In this document: piece by piece, positions 36,427 through 47,110 of the stretch
How positions within the stretch are numbered: position 1 is the stretch's first letter
Layout: the number at the start of each line of letters is the position of its first letter
Assembly: GCA_963978905.1 (NCBI GenBank)
Contig: OZ022261.1
Location: forward strand, 10,789,992 to 10,853,991
Reading direction: 5' to 3'
Source of the DNA: Trichostrongylus colubriformis
Taxonomy: Eukaryota; Nematoda; Chromadorea; Rhabditida; Trichostrongylidae
Length of the DNA: 64,000 bases
Position numbers and translations under genes: made by a program
The notes under the pieces: generated by a model
Databases searched by the model: none
Seen by the model: only the letters and a program-made list of their open reading frames with translations
What the model was told of the DNA's origin: nothing

Positions 36427-36827
36427 TTAAAGGAATAGTCAGCGGAAAAATGAGTCTTCTGTTACCCATATATTTATGTTGCATTTGCCTAATGTGGACT
36501 GCACGCAAAGTTTGACGCGACAAAATGTGAATACGGTTAAGATGGAGCACCTCAAAGTCTCGGCCGGGTGGGCGCGGCCTCCGAGCAAGTGTCCACCCCG
36601 TCTTCCGCCGCAGTCGTAGAAGCATTGTAGGACTAGGAAGGTTACGTAAACAGTCCCATTCTCCGTTCCCAACCGTGGTGGACGACGGGACAGGGCTTTG
36701 ACTCGGAGTCCCGCCTACCCGGCCGAGACTTTTTCGCGTGAAACTTTGCATGCAGCCCTCATTAGGCAATAAAACATTAATATACGGGTAATAAGAAAAC
36801 TCATTTTTCCGTGGACGATTCCTTTAA
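36427..36827. mobile_element. Palindromic MITE, family A copy 3
   Basis: Ends TTAAAGGAATAGTCAGCGG and CCGTGGACGATTCCTTTAA, with internal GTTACCCATATATTTATG and its inverse. More diverged and shorter (about 401 bp) than the copies at 1253 and 44871. A 13-base G run follows at 36842-36854. Confidence 0.8.
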
Positions 36828-36854
36828 GTATGGGGATGGTTGGGGGGGGGGGGG

Positions 36855-38373
36855 AATGTGCAATGGAACACAAGGGTTTACCCTCGGCCTGTGGTTGACT
36901 CGTGGCGAAATTTCCAAGCTTTCAAGGGCACATCGAGTTAGCTGGGATGTGTATGTGCTCTAGCAAATCGCCCAACGGTGGCTTCGTCCAGAACACCACT
37001 CATTAAGGCTATTGTTTTGCTATCCGAATTCTTATATTTTGCTGAGTCATAGTTTCATTTTTGTTTTTTTTTCTGTGTAGTAACTTTGCCATCCACGTTC
37101 ACTGCCGAAAGAAAGGGTTGAATAGTGGCATGAATGTGAGTTTCTGACCCTTTTCACCCTCCTCTGGCATGGACAATTGTTGAATTCCTTTTTGACCGAC
37201 CCATTGCCGACAATCACGGCGAAATGAGAAGATCGGGAAATACGGGCGGCCTATCTACTAATACGGTTGAGTTGATCGGTGTTTCCCATTTCTATTCGTC
37301 TCTACTCGTAGACAATCATGGAGGAGCGAAGAGTTGCGAAGCAGCAGAAGGAAGCTATCAGGGCCGAACTTTTCTTGGACAAGTATAAGATAGGAGGCAA
37401 TGAAACCTGCTTTCATTTTTCACTAATCTGGCTGTTCTTCGGCTTCGGACAGGTCCCTTCTTGCGCATGCTACAGCAAAGCGATTGTTGTACATATGTAG
37501 ATATGTGAAGTGCTTGCCCACTTACAAGTTGGAACAAATGTTCTACATATTTTAGAGCATTGCGAAATTACAGAAACTTCTGTAGTGTTTGAGGACTAAT
37601 TCTCAGTCCACACAAAAAGAGGTTTGAGGATATATAAAGCGAGAGCATGGAATCTGAATACCAAGATAAATCTATGTATGTATTAGGGCTCTGGCGAGCA
37701 CACATTTATTCATGTCACAACAACTGAAATTTTTAAAATCGCTATTGAGGATCAGCACTCTGCATCTCCTTTTGTTTTCAGATGTCAGTCTACGTTTCTC
37801 ATTTTTGTGTTGTTGTTGTTAATCCGATGTCTGTTATCGTGCAACTTCACATGCGGCTTCTTTTCAGTCGGAAAGGTAGATATCAAATGTCGGATTCCTC
37901 TCAGCCAGAGTTTCTTCGACCTTCTGGAGGCTACACTGTAATAAGCTGCATTCTCTAAAACTTCATCTCCATTAGTGATCGATGGGATATGCAAACGGTA
38001 AATTTACATACGACATTGATTCGACGCAATTCGGGAAACCATCTGCTCCATCCCGTCTTCACCGCAGTATTCTTCTGAGGCACTATCAGTAAAGGATTTT
38101 ACTGAAAAAGTTTCTCTACGTTGAGCGGGTTTGGAGAGTCATTGAATTCACACAATTCCAGAGGAAGACTTAGCTCAACTGAAAACGCATGTGTGTTTAC
38201 CCTTTCAGTCTGACCAGGATGCGACAACGCGCGTAGATTACGAGTAAGTCCATTTGCCGCAATGTCTAGAATCACACTGACTACCGAATGATCTGTTTAG
38301 AGTTTTCATAAAACCTCCGGTACACCGGTATGTGCCAATAAAACTGCACGACAGTTATGGCAGTAGGTATGTA
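36855..38373. other. Non-coding interval
   Basis: No supported gene. An ATG at 37318 opens a short frame (MEERRVAKQQKEAIRAELF) with charged, helical character before a possible donor. It could be a first exon, but nothing links to it. Confidence 0.35.
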
Positions 38374-39206
38374 CAGTAGCGCTCAAAGGTCTTCGGCCAA
38401 TTGTTTTTTTGATTTTTCGTCTAAAGGGCACCTCGCACATCGGATATCATTACTTCCGAACAAATTGGCCTTGCTTTCATCAGTGAGAAGACTTTGCCAC
38501 AATCCGCTGAGCTGCAGGTGAGATGGCCCTCGCAGTGGCAACTTTGACTTGTCTATTCTTGGGTGCTATAGACGGTTTCTGGACTGGAAGTCGTCCGTAG
38601 AGTCCAACATCATTAAGTCTTCTCCACACAGTCTGTCGATTGATTCTGATGCCATCACTTCCAGAAAACTTAGCGACGATGTCCACAACCGTGGGAAGGG
38701 GAACGGCTTTTGGCGACGGATCCGTCTGTTTTGAATGGAAGAAGCAGAGCAAAGTCTTTTCATTCTCCCTGTATTACTAGTGGAATCCCCGACCTCGTAC
38801 CATTTCAGAAACGACGATATCGTTTGATGTGGTACCTCCAAGATACTTCGAACGGCATTGACCTTCATTGCAGACTCCTTCATTTTAACGGCCGCTTCAC
38901 GTACACCTTGGAGTACTGCTCTCCTAGCCACTACCATAAGCGCACCAGCCATGACATAACCCCAATGGAACGTTAAGGATAGGTTCAGGTAAAAAAGTTA
39001 AGATATAATAAGCATGGGAAGCTGGAAAAGCTGGTGTCATAACTGCATCTTCTATATAACCACGCATCTTTTATTGTTTCATAGCACAGCAACATATCTC
39101 ATATACACTACACTCAGGTGCAACATACTAAAATTTCGTTCGGATTGGTTCAGTGGAAAAAAGTTATAAGAAAATCTATTCGGCCGAAGAGTTTTGAGCG
39201 CTACTG
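38374..39206 (-). mobile_element. Tc1-like transposon, internally deleted
   Basis: TA-flanked; ends CAGTAGCGCTCAAA(G/A)... in inverted orientation with a shared TCTTCGGCC block. The minus strand encodes the N-terminal part of a Tc1-type transposase: a helix-turn-helix region with VRSILEVPHQTISSFLKWYE, then GIRINRQTVWRRLNDVGLYG, then LTDESKANLFGSNDIR, which contains the first catalytic Asp. The sequence then jumps to the terminal repeat, so the second Asp and the third acidic residue of the DDE triad are absent. At 833 bp it is clearly shorter than a complete Tc1. Non-functional. Confidence 0.85.
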
Positions 39207-39208
39207 TA

Positions 39209-42200
39209 CACATGTAGTTACATACACTACCATTCAAGCGATGGTAAGGCATATGTGCATTGTGATTCCGTGCGTCATTCTTTTCAGACCCTCAGTGGCG
39301 TACAGATATGCTGATAGTACCTTCGCAGAAATGGCTCTGCTCCAGGCTACGACAGACCTTCTCGAGAGAAACTACTTGGTTGCACTTTACTGATTGTTGT
39401 CACCATTTTTGTGATAAATGTCCATGTACACTCTGAAACGCTGAGGAAACTGCATGACAATCACGTGTCGATAAATGGAAGTGCCAGAGCAGTCCACCTG
39501 CCTTCCCGATGGCTGCGTCTTCTCCAGTTTATGTGGACACAAATGCACCTTTGTTGTGATTTCGGTCTTATCGTGTTAGCCTGACACACCAGTTGGCTGG
39601 CGCACACTACTGTGCGCGTAACATCATGGGCGCCAGTGGGTCGATCGGAATCGCTTTTCTTTAATGGATTTACTCAGTACCAATTACTGCATACATCACA
39701 CCACGTCCTTTGCGGGCGGGATTTCTCCCATTTTTAAGTGTGTGTAAGATAACCTGGACATTGGTCATTTTTGCCGATTTTTCCTGGTCCAAGGCTGCGT
39801 TGGAACCGAGTTATGAAGTTTTGTTGTACGGATCCCCACTCAAGGTACGCTCCGTCCACTGTGCCCAGGCCTTTTACATGACTTAAAAAACTCATACTTG
39901 TCCTTAGTCCAGCTTTCCGTCACGTTCGAGGCACTTTCGAGCCCAGTTGACAAGTTTTGGTCTGAAAACGGAACATTCCCGTGCACGCTCCTCCCATCGT
40001 GGGCAGAGCTCAACCGTTCATGAGTGTTCTTTACTTCTTGTCTTATGCCCTACCCATACCACACTTGTCCCCATCTCCACAGGTCGTTTTTCATACAATA
40101 CCTAATTTAGGGACAGACGGATGGAAGGACGGACGGACGTACAGACAGACAAAGCGTTTTATATATAGTAGGGATGATTACTAAGAACCCGATTGCTGAA
40201 TTCTCATTTGAAAAGGCTTGTGAGTTGGATCTTTGCGTGCTAATGTCTCGGAGTTCACCCGTTTCTAATCCATTACGGAGGAGAATCGAGGATATCTTCT
40301 TTCCACGTGCTGTTGCACGATAACGCTGTTTGTTATGGAGAAGGTTGTTTGATGTGGTGAGACTTCGCGAGAGGTGGAGACTTGGGATATCGAGGATTGT
40401 TCACTTAAACGACACTCTTTGAGACCACCACTGCAAACGAATGCTATCTGATTGCTCCCAGTGAATATTCCTCCAGGGATGTGTAGCTTAAATGTCGAAT
40501 TTTCGCTTTGCGGCGTCGCACTCGCGGCGCCATCAGCACAACTTGCCGCGTTCGGTCGGATTTTCGCTCACGACGCAAGGGGCTGGTACCATGGAGACCC
40601 TTTAAGCCGCATACCTCAACTGTCCTATCCTTTTCGTGCCATTACGATGCGCCAAAGTATGGCTTATTAGACTTTAGGTGGCTCTTTCTAGTGACCTTTC
40701 AGAACTGTGCGCATGTCATACACTGCCATGAACAAGCCGCACTATTTGATCAACCTCCCTCTGTACAGTCCTTATAGGTTTCAAGATCACGAATCCTTTC
40801 ATCTGAGCAGCACTTCTGCTTACTGGAATTTATCATTTTCACCTCTCGCCCACAAAAATTAGAACTCTAATCTTGAGCACGTGATTTTGGCGCATACTGC
40901 ACATCGACAATAGGTATCAGGTTGGGAAATAACAAGGACGGCCCACGATGGCATGGTGGGCTTTTCTAAAACCGTTTTTTGCATCTTGTAAGGTCACATA
41001 CATGAAAGAAAAACGGTGTCCAATTCGACTTAATAATTCTGGAAGGACTAAAAAATGAGTGATAAAATTTGTTCAGCAGAGAGCAATTTCGACCAGTTTC
41101 TAGCAGTGCTTTTAAGTTGTGGCGTTCACTGTATGCATAATAGAACTCTCTTCTAACCTACAGCATAATCCACGCGAACTGGATCGAAAATGAAGAGGCA
41201 CCTATGCTAATGCTAAGAAGAGCACGAAAAACTCCTAGTGGATGCAGAGGTCTCATCTACTGCAGTGACGGCAAGGCCGAGAGGATAGCAGGGCTGACTG
41301 TCGAACGTCAGGAAAGTGTCCATGGTGTTCAGTTCTCCGCTTGCATTTTATGGATTCCCACTGTCCAGTGCTAAACTGTTTGCGCACCTGCAAAATGACT
41401 GCAGTTTGCATTGCTACCGCAGCAAACCGATCCCATTTACAAGTTTTCAGTGGTTACCATGTTTGGACCCTTCGTCGCCCTCAGCATGGGAGCCAGGCGT
41501 TTCAGTGCAAAACTAGTGAGATATTCGTGCTTAGGAGGCCCAATTAGCGCTAAGTGCAGATTACTATCCGAATCGAGATTCTCACCTCACTTCGAGGCAA
41601 TGGGGTGCTAGGGTACATAGCCGCTTTTCTACTTTTACAAACGAACAACTATCAGCTGTGATAAAACTCAATGGAACATGTGCAACATGGGCAGCATGGA
41701 CATCTTCCATGCGAACTGCATCCAGCAGCACTATCCAATGCAGAAAATAGCATATATTTCCTGACGATGGCTAGTGACCCCTTATCGTTGAGCGTTCTGG
41801 ACTATGGTAGTAGTAATAATGGCCGCCCAATTTTTTCGATCTTGGGTCAAAATCTTGATTAGGTTAAACTTGTTTCCTAGGGTAGTTTGACCCCCTAAGC
41901 ATGAACACCACACGCGTTGCGGGTCAGTTCCTGGTTCCCGTGATGTGAGCGCTGGCAGGTCCAAATAGATTAGCCATAAAACGCACAAAAATCAAAATAG
42001 GGTACCTTGGCAGATTAAAAGTGAATTTAGCACGCAGTTCGCATGTGCGGTCATAATTTATGGGCTCAAAAGGACAAAACTGGAGAAATGCAAAAATTTG
42101 TCCTTAATGGTGGTCGAACCATCAACCATTTTCTGGCACTCCGGAAACCAATTAGCCAAATTTACCACCTCTTTCGATTCATTATGAGCCTCTATAAAAT

Positions 42201-43303
42201 GGTGAAAACCGTTTTTTTTAGATAGGCTCACCATGCGCTGATATGCCTCCCTTGTAAGTTCCTGCCTTTTGCTTCAGTAAAAAACTTTTTTTTTGCACTG
42301 ATCGTGTTGGAAAATTAACCAGCTGTGGATTGTTTGAGTACCAAGTTCCTCTCCCTACCTCATGACTACAGTATGATGCAATTTCGGAAGCTTCACTTGG
42401 TCCTGACTTAAGGTAGTTGTTGGTCCTACTTCTAAGTGTCCATAATTTTTGAGGAAGACTACTTTACTTGCAAAGGCGAGGAGCGGACAAAATGATTTCC
42501 TAGCGTAAGGTTTGAGAAATACGATGGTTTCTGCGGTTTACCAATTGGGTCTCATGAGAGCAATTTTTGCTGACGTCTGGAAACCATTATTAAGTGCCGA
42601 ATCTGTTCAACAAGATGAAAGCGTTGTGTAAATGTTGAAAAAGGGCAAAATTCGCTATGATGACTGAAGAAATCCTGACGATTCTACGAATACTCCACTT
42701 TTTCCCTATCGAGGAATTCTCACCTCAACTTATCCCTTTTGTCACAATAAGGAAATACCTCAACCTCTAAAGCTTCACACTTGTTCGATATTAAATGGTA
42801 CAGAGTGGCCAGCTCTGCTACATACCTGCGAGGAGAGGGATTAATGAGGGAGGCAGGATTAGTAGCTACTAGGTGATAATTATTGACCGGATCTGGAAAT
42901 ATTTTGCTTAGATTTTTGCAGAAAGAGTTAAATCAGTTTCTCAGCAATGAAGATATTCAAGTTCGAATCCTTTTCTCCTGAAGTTCCAGTTGATGAGCTG
43001 AATTTATAGAGCCTTACGTACATATGTATGTCTAATGAAGCTTTCTTGTGCCGGAGCAATGAGCGCATGCTCACCTCGATTTCGGCCATAAAATTATTGT
43101 GTAGGTCTCCGGTCAACTAGGTTCTGAATGCAAGGAGTATCCTCAAGAATCGATATTGTCTCTGAATCATACCGTTGACTACTATACTACTAACCAACCA
43201 TATTCCTCTAATTCATTAGATTGTAGGACTTTTTGCACACTTTACACTTTTTCAGACCTATTTTACATCAAAGATTTGGCCTCGATTTTGAAAAAGGTGG
43301 TCT
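39209..43303. other. Non-coding interval with diverged repeats
   Basis: About 40493-40680 matches the repeats at 713 and 6.2 kb (TTTTCGCTTTGCGGCGTCGC, CACTCGCGGCGCCATCAGCA). About 40110-40175 is a GGAC/AGAC tetramer run ending GTTTTATATATAGTAGGGA, a signature of a dispersed repeat end. No supported gene. Confidence 0.4.
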
Positions 43304-43307
43304 TTAA

Positions 43308-43885
43308 CCCATAACGGACGGGTGCGCCACATGGTCACGCAACCCTTAACGGACGACGGCGTTTTTGACGGGATTGCCGGTGGGCGAGCGCGATTTTATC
43401 AAATCTTTTTTCGATTCTTATCAATATAGTCATTTTTGTGACTTTTTGTGCAGTTGCTACTGATAAAAAGGTCATCGCTGTGTTGTGGTATCGCCTCATG
43501 CTGCTGTACGCGGTACTTCTCTCTACCTACATACTACTGCAGAAAAGTCATGCATTTCGAGTAGTAAGATGAGCGCGAGGTTTTTCAGATGGGAAAGAAG
43601 TGTACCTCGGGAACAAAATCGGAGCCGATGGATTCTAATGGATTGTTGATTGTAACTAAAAACAATTGTCGTCATTTGTTTGCACAACTAGAAAGGATCG
43701 CATTTGAGGTTACTCGCATAACGTTTGTTGAAAATTTACGCTGTACCGGTCCTGGAAACATATGTTATTCCTCAATACTTGTAGTGTATGCGTGTATAAT
43801 TGGTTATTTGCAAATATTACAAAACTAGAAGAAAAATAATTTTAAATGTCGGGGGTAACCATGTGGCGCACCCGTCCGTTATGGG
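43308..43885. mobile_element. piggyBac-type non-autonomous element (578 bp)
   Basis: Flanked by TTAA at 43304-43307 and 43886-43889. A perfect 28 bp terminal inverted repeat begins CCCATAACGGACGGGTGCGC. A second, internal copy of the repeat start (CCCTTAACGGACGACGG) sits about 15 bp inside the left end. TTAA duplication plus a terminal CCC is the piggyBac hallmark. There is no transposase; the 79-codon frame inside is unremarkable. The perfect ends suggest recent mobilisation. Confidence 0.9.
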
Positions 43886-44870
43886 TTAAAAGTGCTCTGC
43901 AACCTTATAATTTACCATCTTTCTGATAGAGGCAAATTCTTAAGCCTCATATCTTGCCCCTTCGTCTTTTTTAACGCTTGTAACTCAGAAAAAGGTATGA
44001 AGAAGCAGTGTAATTGTGTTTCAGATGAACATGGGAATACGGTAATGTTGACTTCCGGTAGCATCGATGGTGTTACGCTCTTACATGCGTCATCGACATT
44101 GTGTTCTTATGAACGCTGTCAAGCACCTCTCACCTGGTCGTATTCATCGTCGGTCACATCAAACGACGCAACAATCATTGTCTCTAACCGTAGCTGTTGC
44201 GCAACATGAGCCTCATTATTCAAACAAGCAGACCTCGTAATTTACCCTATTAAAACGTCATCACCTTTATACTTCCGCTCATAGTGACTTCAATCACCTG
44301 CAAAGGTCAGGTGAAATAAAATGAGTTTTCAGTTGGGGGCTATTCTCAGCAGGAACTGTGGTTGACAGGCTCGTTGTTATGCTGCATTTACACCCAATAT
44401 TTGAAGATGATTTTATCCTGAAATATACAGAATTTGTTGGTATCAGCTTTTGTGCATTATTTCCATTGTTATGCCCCGGGATGTGCCACGCAGTCGCACT
44501 TCTACCCATAATCGTAGAGACGCTCGAATAGGTGTTCAGCTTAGTGAGATGAATGGATCATTTGGCGCTCAAAGGAGTCAGTGTCGCTCGAAGGAGTCAA
44601 TGTCCTTCTCGGATAGTCTCAGCAGTGAAATGACCCTGAAGGAAGGCTCTCCTCATTTGAACATACTCTACTATTCAGGATTAGCAAATGGCGCGCCTCT
44701 ATCCACTGCGCTATGTCACACAAAGGATCAGCAGTGGGACACATCTCCGCAAAACCTGGACTTGCCATGCCCAGTTGCAGCATGGATCATATAGAGATGA
44801 AATTCTCTGCACTATCGATATAAAAGAAGTCGGCGACCTCCAAGCCCCCCAAAAAGGCACATACCTGCCT

Positions 44871-45303
44871 TTAAAGGAATCGTCCACGGAGAATGAGTTT
44901 TTGTGTTACCCATATATTTATGTTGTATTTGCCTAATGTTGGCCTCATGCAAAATTTCACGCGAAAAAATGTGAGTCTGGCTGAGATACAGCACCACAAA
45001 GTGCGGTCCCAGTGGGCGGGGTCTCCGTGTAAAAGCCTCGTCCCGTCTTCCGCCGCCGTTGGGAACGGAGAGTGGGACTGTTTACGTAACCTTCTGTTCC
45101 TACAATGCGTCTCAGACCACGGCGGACGCGGCACGAGGCTTTTACACGGAGGCCCCGCCCACTGGGACCGCACTTTGTGGTGCTGTATCTCAGCCACATT
45201 CACATTTTTTCGCGTGAAATTTTGCATGAGGCCAACATTAGGCAAATACAACGTAAATATATGGGTAACACAAAAACTCATTTTCCGTGGACGATTCCTT
45301 TAA
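44871..45303. mobile_element. Palindromic MITE, family A copy 2
   Basis: TTAAAGGAATCGTCCACGG to CCGTGGACGATTCCTTTAA, near-perfect inverted arms of about 165 bp. The asymmetric core (GTTTACGTAACCTTCTGTTC ...) is in the opposite orientation to copy 1. Long frames on both strands are symmetry artefacts. Confidence 0.87.
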
Positions 45304-45572
45304 TCTAGGTGACATTACTAATTGCGTGGAAAACGGTGACCATTCACAGTATCGTCGACAGAAAGGAGCGTGGCATATGCAGTTAGGTTGTGGGCTTGTG
45401 GAAGCTTCCGGGAACTTCTGTGGTTGGGGTTTATGAAGAGGGCGCATCCGGTAAGATTTAACAATTCATTTATTAGTTACATCTCTACTTCTGCTTTGAA
45501 AATGACGATTTCTCGAACAGGACTTCGTTTTCTCCTCTTCAAGAATGCCGCCTGGCTCCAGCACGATTGACG

Positions 45573-45601
45573 AAGCCGTGGCTCTCATAATGAGCCACGG
45601 C
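45573..45601. repeat. Perfect 11 bp hairpin
   Basis: AGCCGTGGCTC, seven-base loop, GAGCCACGGCT. Isolated; function unknown. Confidence 0.6.
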
Positions 45602-46919
45602 TGGCTTCAAATTTGTATTTATTTTTTCTCAACTTGAAGCCTCACCATCTAAACTCTCACTATTTTGAATTTTTCAAAATATAGAATTTATATAGATGCT
45701 AGACATCAATACAAATGGTACCTTGTTCTTCAAAATTAAGGACAAATTTTTGCTGAAAGATACGTGAATGAAAAACGTGCTACAAACAATATTCTATCAC
45801 CCAGTATAAGCAGCTCGTATGCAATTTTTAGGCAAAAGAGTAATCATTGATCAGGTGTTCTGTGGACACTGGGCTTAGAAGTTTCTAAATGCAATCTTTT
45901 AAAAAGGTTCGTGAATGAAGGTGGAAAATAAAAGTTACACATAGAATGAGTGAGACTCGGTAAGACGGTGAAGTGCTAATTGCTGAAGAATGATGTGTAT
46001 AAAGCATAAGGTTCCGAAAGGACACTCAAAAAACACCTTTATCGCCAGCTTTTTCCGATAAACAAAGAAATAGAATGAACGATGTGCACATACTAGGAAC
46101 CTCAAGCCACCTGGGTACATTGTCAACCACGGGAAGAAGTTCAACGATATCGGTGCTGTAGTAAATGCTCCTACATACTCGAGCAGCATGGACCTTAATC
46201 TCGCCTACGTGCAATGGAACTATTTTTAGGCTCTCAACTGAAAAGACACTCCGCATGGAAGAGCATATGTAGCTACAAGTACCTGGAAACGGGAGAGCAA
46301 TCTCAACAGTGTACAATATTTGAATGTTCAGCAATAAAGGGAGCCTCTGAACATCGACTCAAAAGCCCCAAAAAGACAGCAAAAGCGTCAAAATAATTTC
46401 AAAAAATAAGTATCGGAAGTTTTCCTAAGTTTTTTTTAGGAGTCTAGGTGTATTTTTAGGATTTTATGCAGTTGGAGAGTCTCAAACTGCTGACCACCAA
46501 TCAGATTTTCTCGAGGCTTTAATAGCATTACACAAAAATTGCCTGAGATATTCATTCTAATCAATCAAACTGTAAATGACCATGAAAGAAAATAGATAAG
46601 TAGAGAGAAGGGTAAGCTGAACATGAAAGGAGTGTGTAGAATGATCGATTTCCAAAGGCTAAAATCCGAGTATATGCTTATTCGAGTAAAATAACAAAAT
46701 GAAATTAATGCAACTACTACACTTTGCAAGTAGATCCCTCGACGAGATACGATTTCAAGTCGGGCCCACATTTCGCGCATTACGTAGTGCGGTGCAATTA
46801 GTCGTTCAACTTTGACCATTCCGTGACAGTGCACGTCGAATTAGGACGGAACGGTAACCTTTACACACTTAGATATGTACAGTACTCTTCGATCTTAAAA
46901 AGACTATATGAGAATAGAT

Positions 46920-47110
46920 GATAGCTGCTGATTTTCGTCGCAGTCCTCGATGCGAAATTTGTTACTAGTATGCTGAGTTATTGGCAATGTACCATTCAGA
47001 AGCTGAGTAAAGGTGAAAGGGCTCCCGGTAGTGCAATGGATTAGCACATATGCCCGGAAAGCATGGGGTGCGGGTTCAAGTCCCTTTCGAGAACAAAGCT
47101 TTTGGGCTTA
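46920..47110 (+). repeat. tRNA-derived SINE-like repeat
   Basis: Starts with TGATTTTCGTCGCAGTCCTC, CGATGCGAAATTTGTTACTA, which recurs at about 521 and 49431. It contains the tRNA-like segment 47022-47093 and ends GAACAAAGCTTTTGG, which recurs as ACCAAAGCTTTTGC near 690. Confidence 0.5.
47022..47093 (+). tRNA. tRNA-like cloverleaf (pseudo-tRNA or SINE head)
   Basis: A-box TAGTGCAATGG and B-box GGTTCAAGTCC fit the RNA polymerase III consensus at normal spacing. The D-stem GTGC/GCAC is perfect, the anticodon stem TATGC/GCATG pairs, and the loop is CCGGAAA. Position 33 is C instead of U, the acceptor stem has two mismatches and the T-stem one, so it is probably not a functional tRNA. It may be pol III transcribed. 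Confidence 0.45.
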
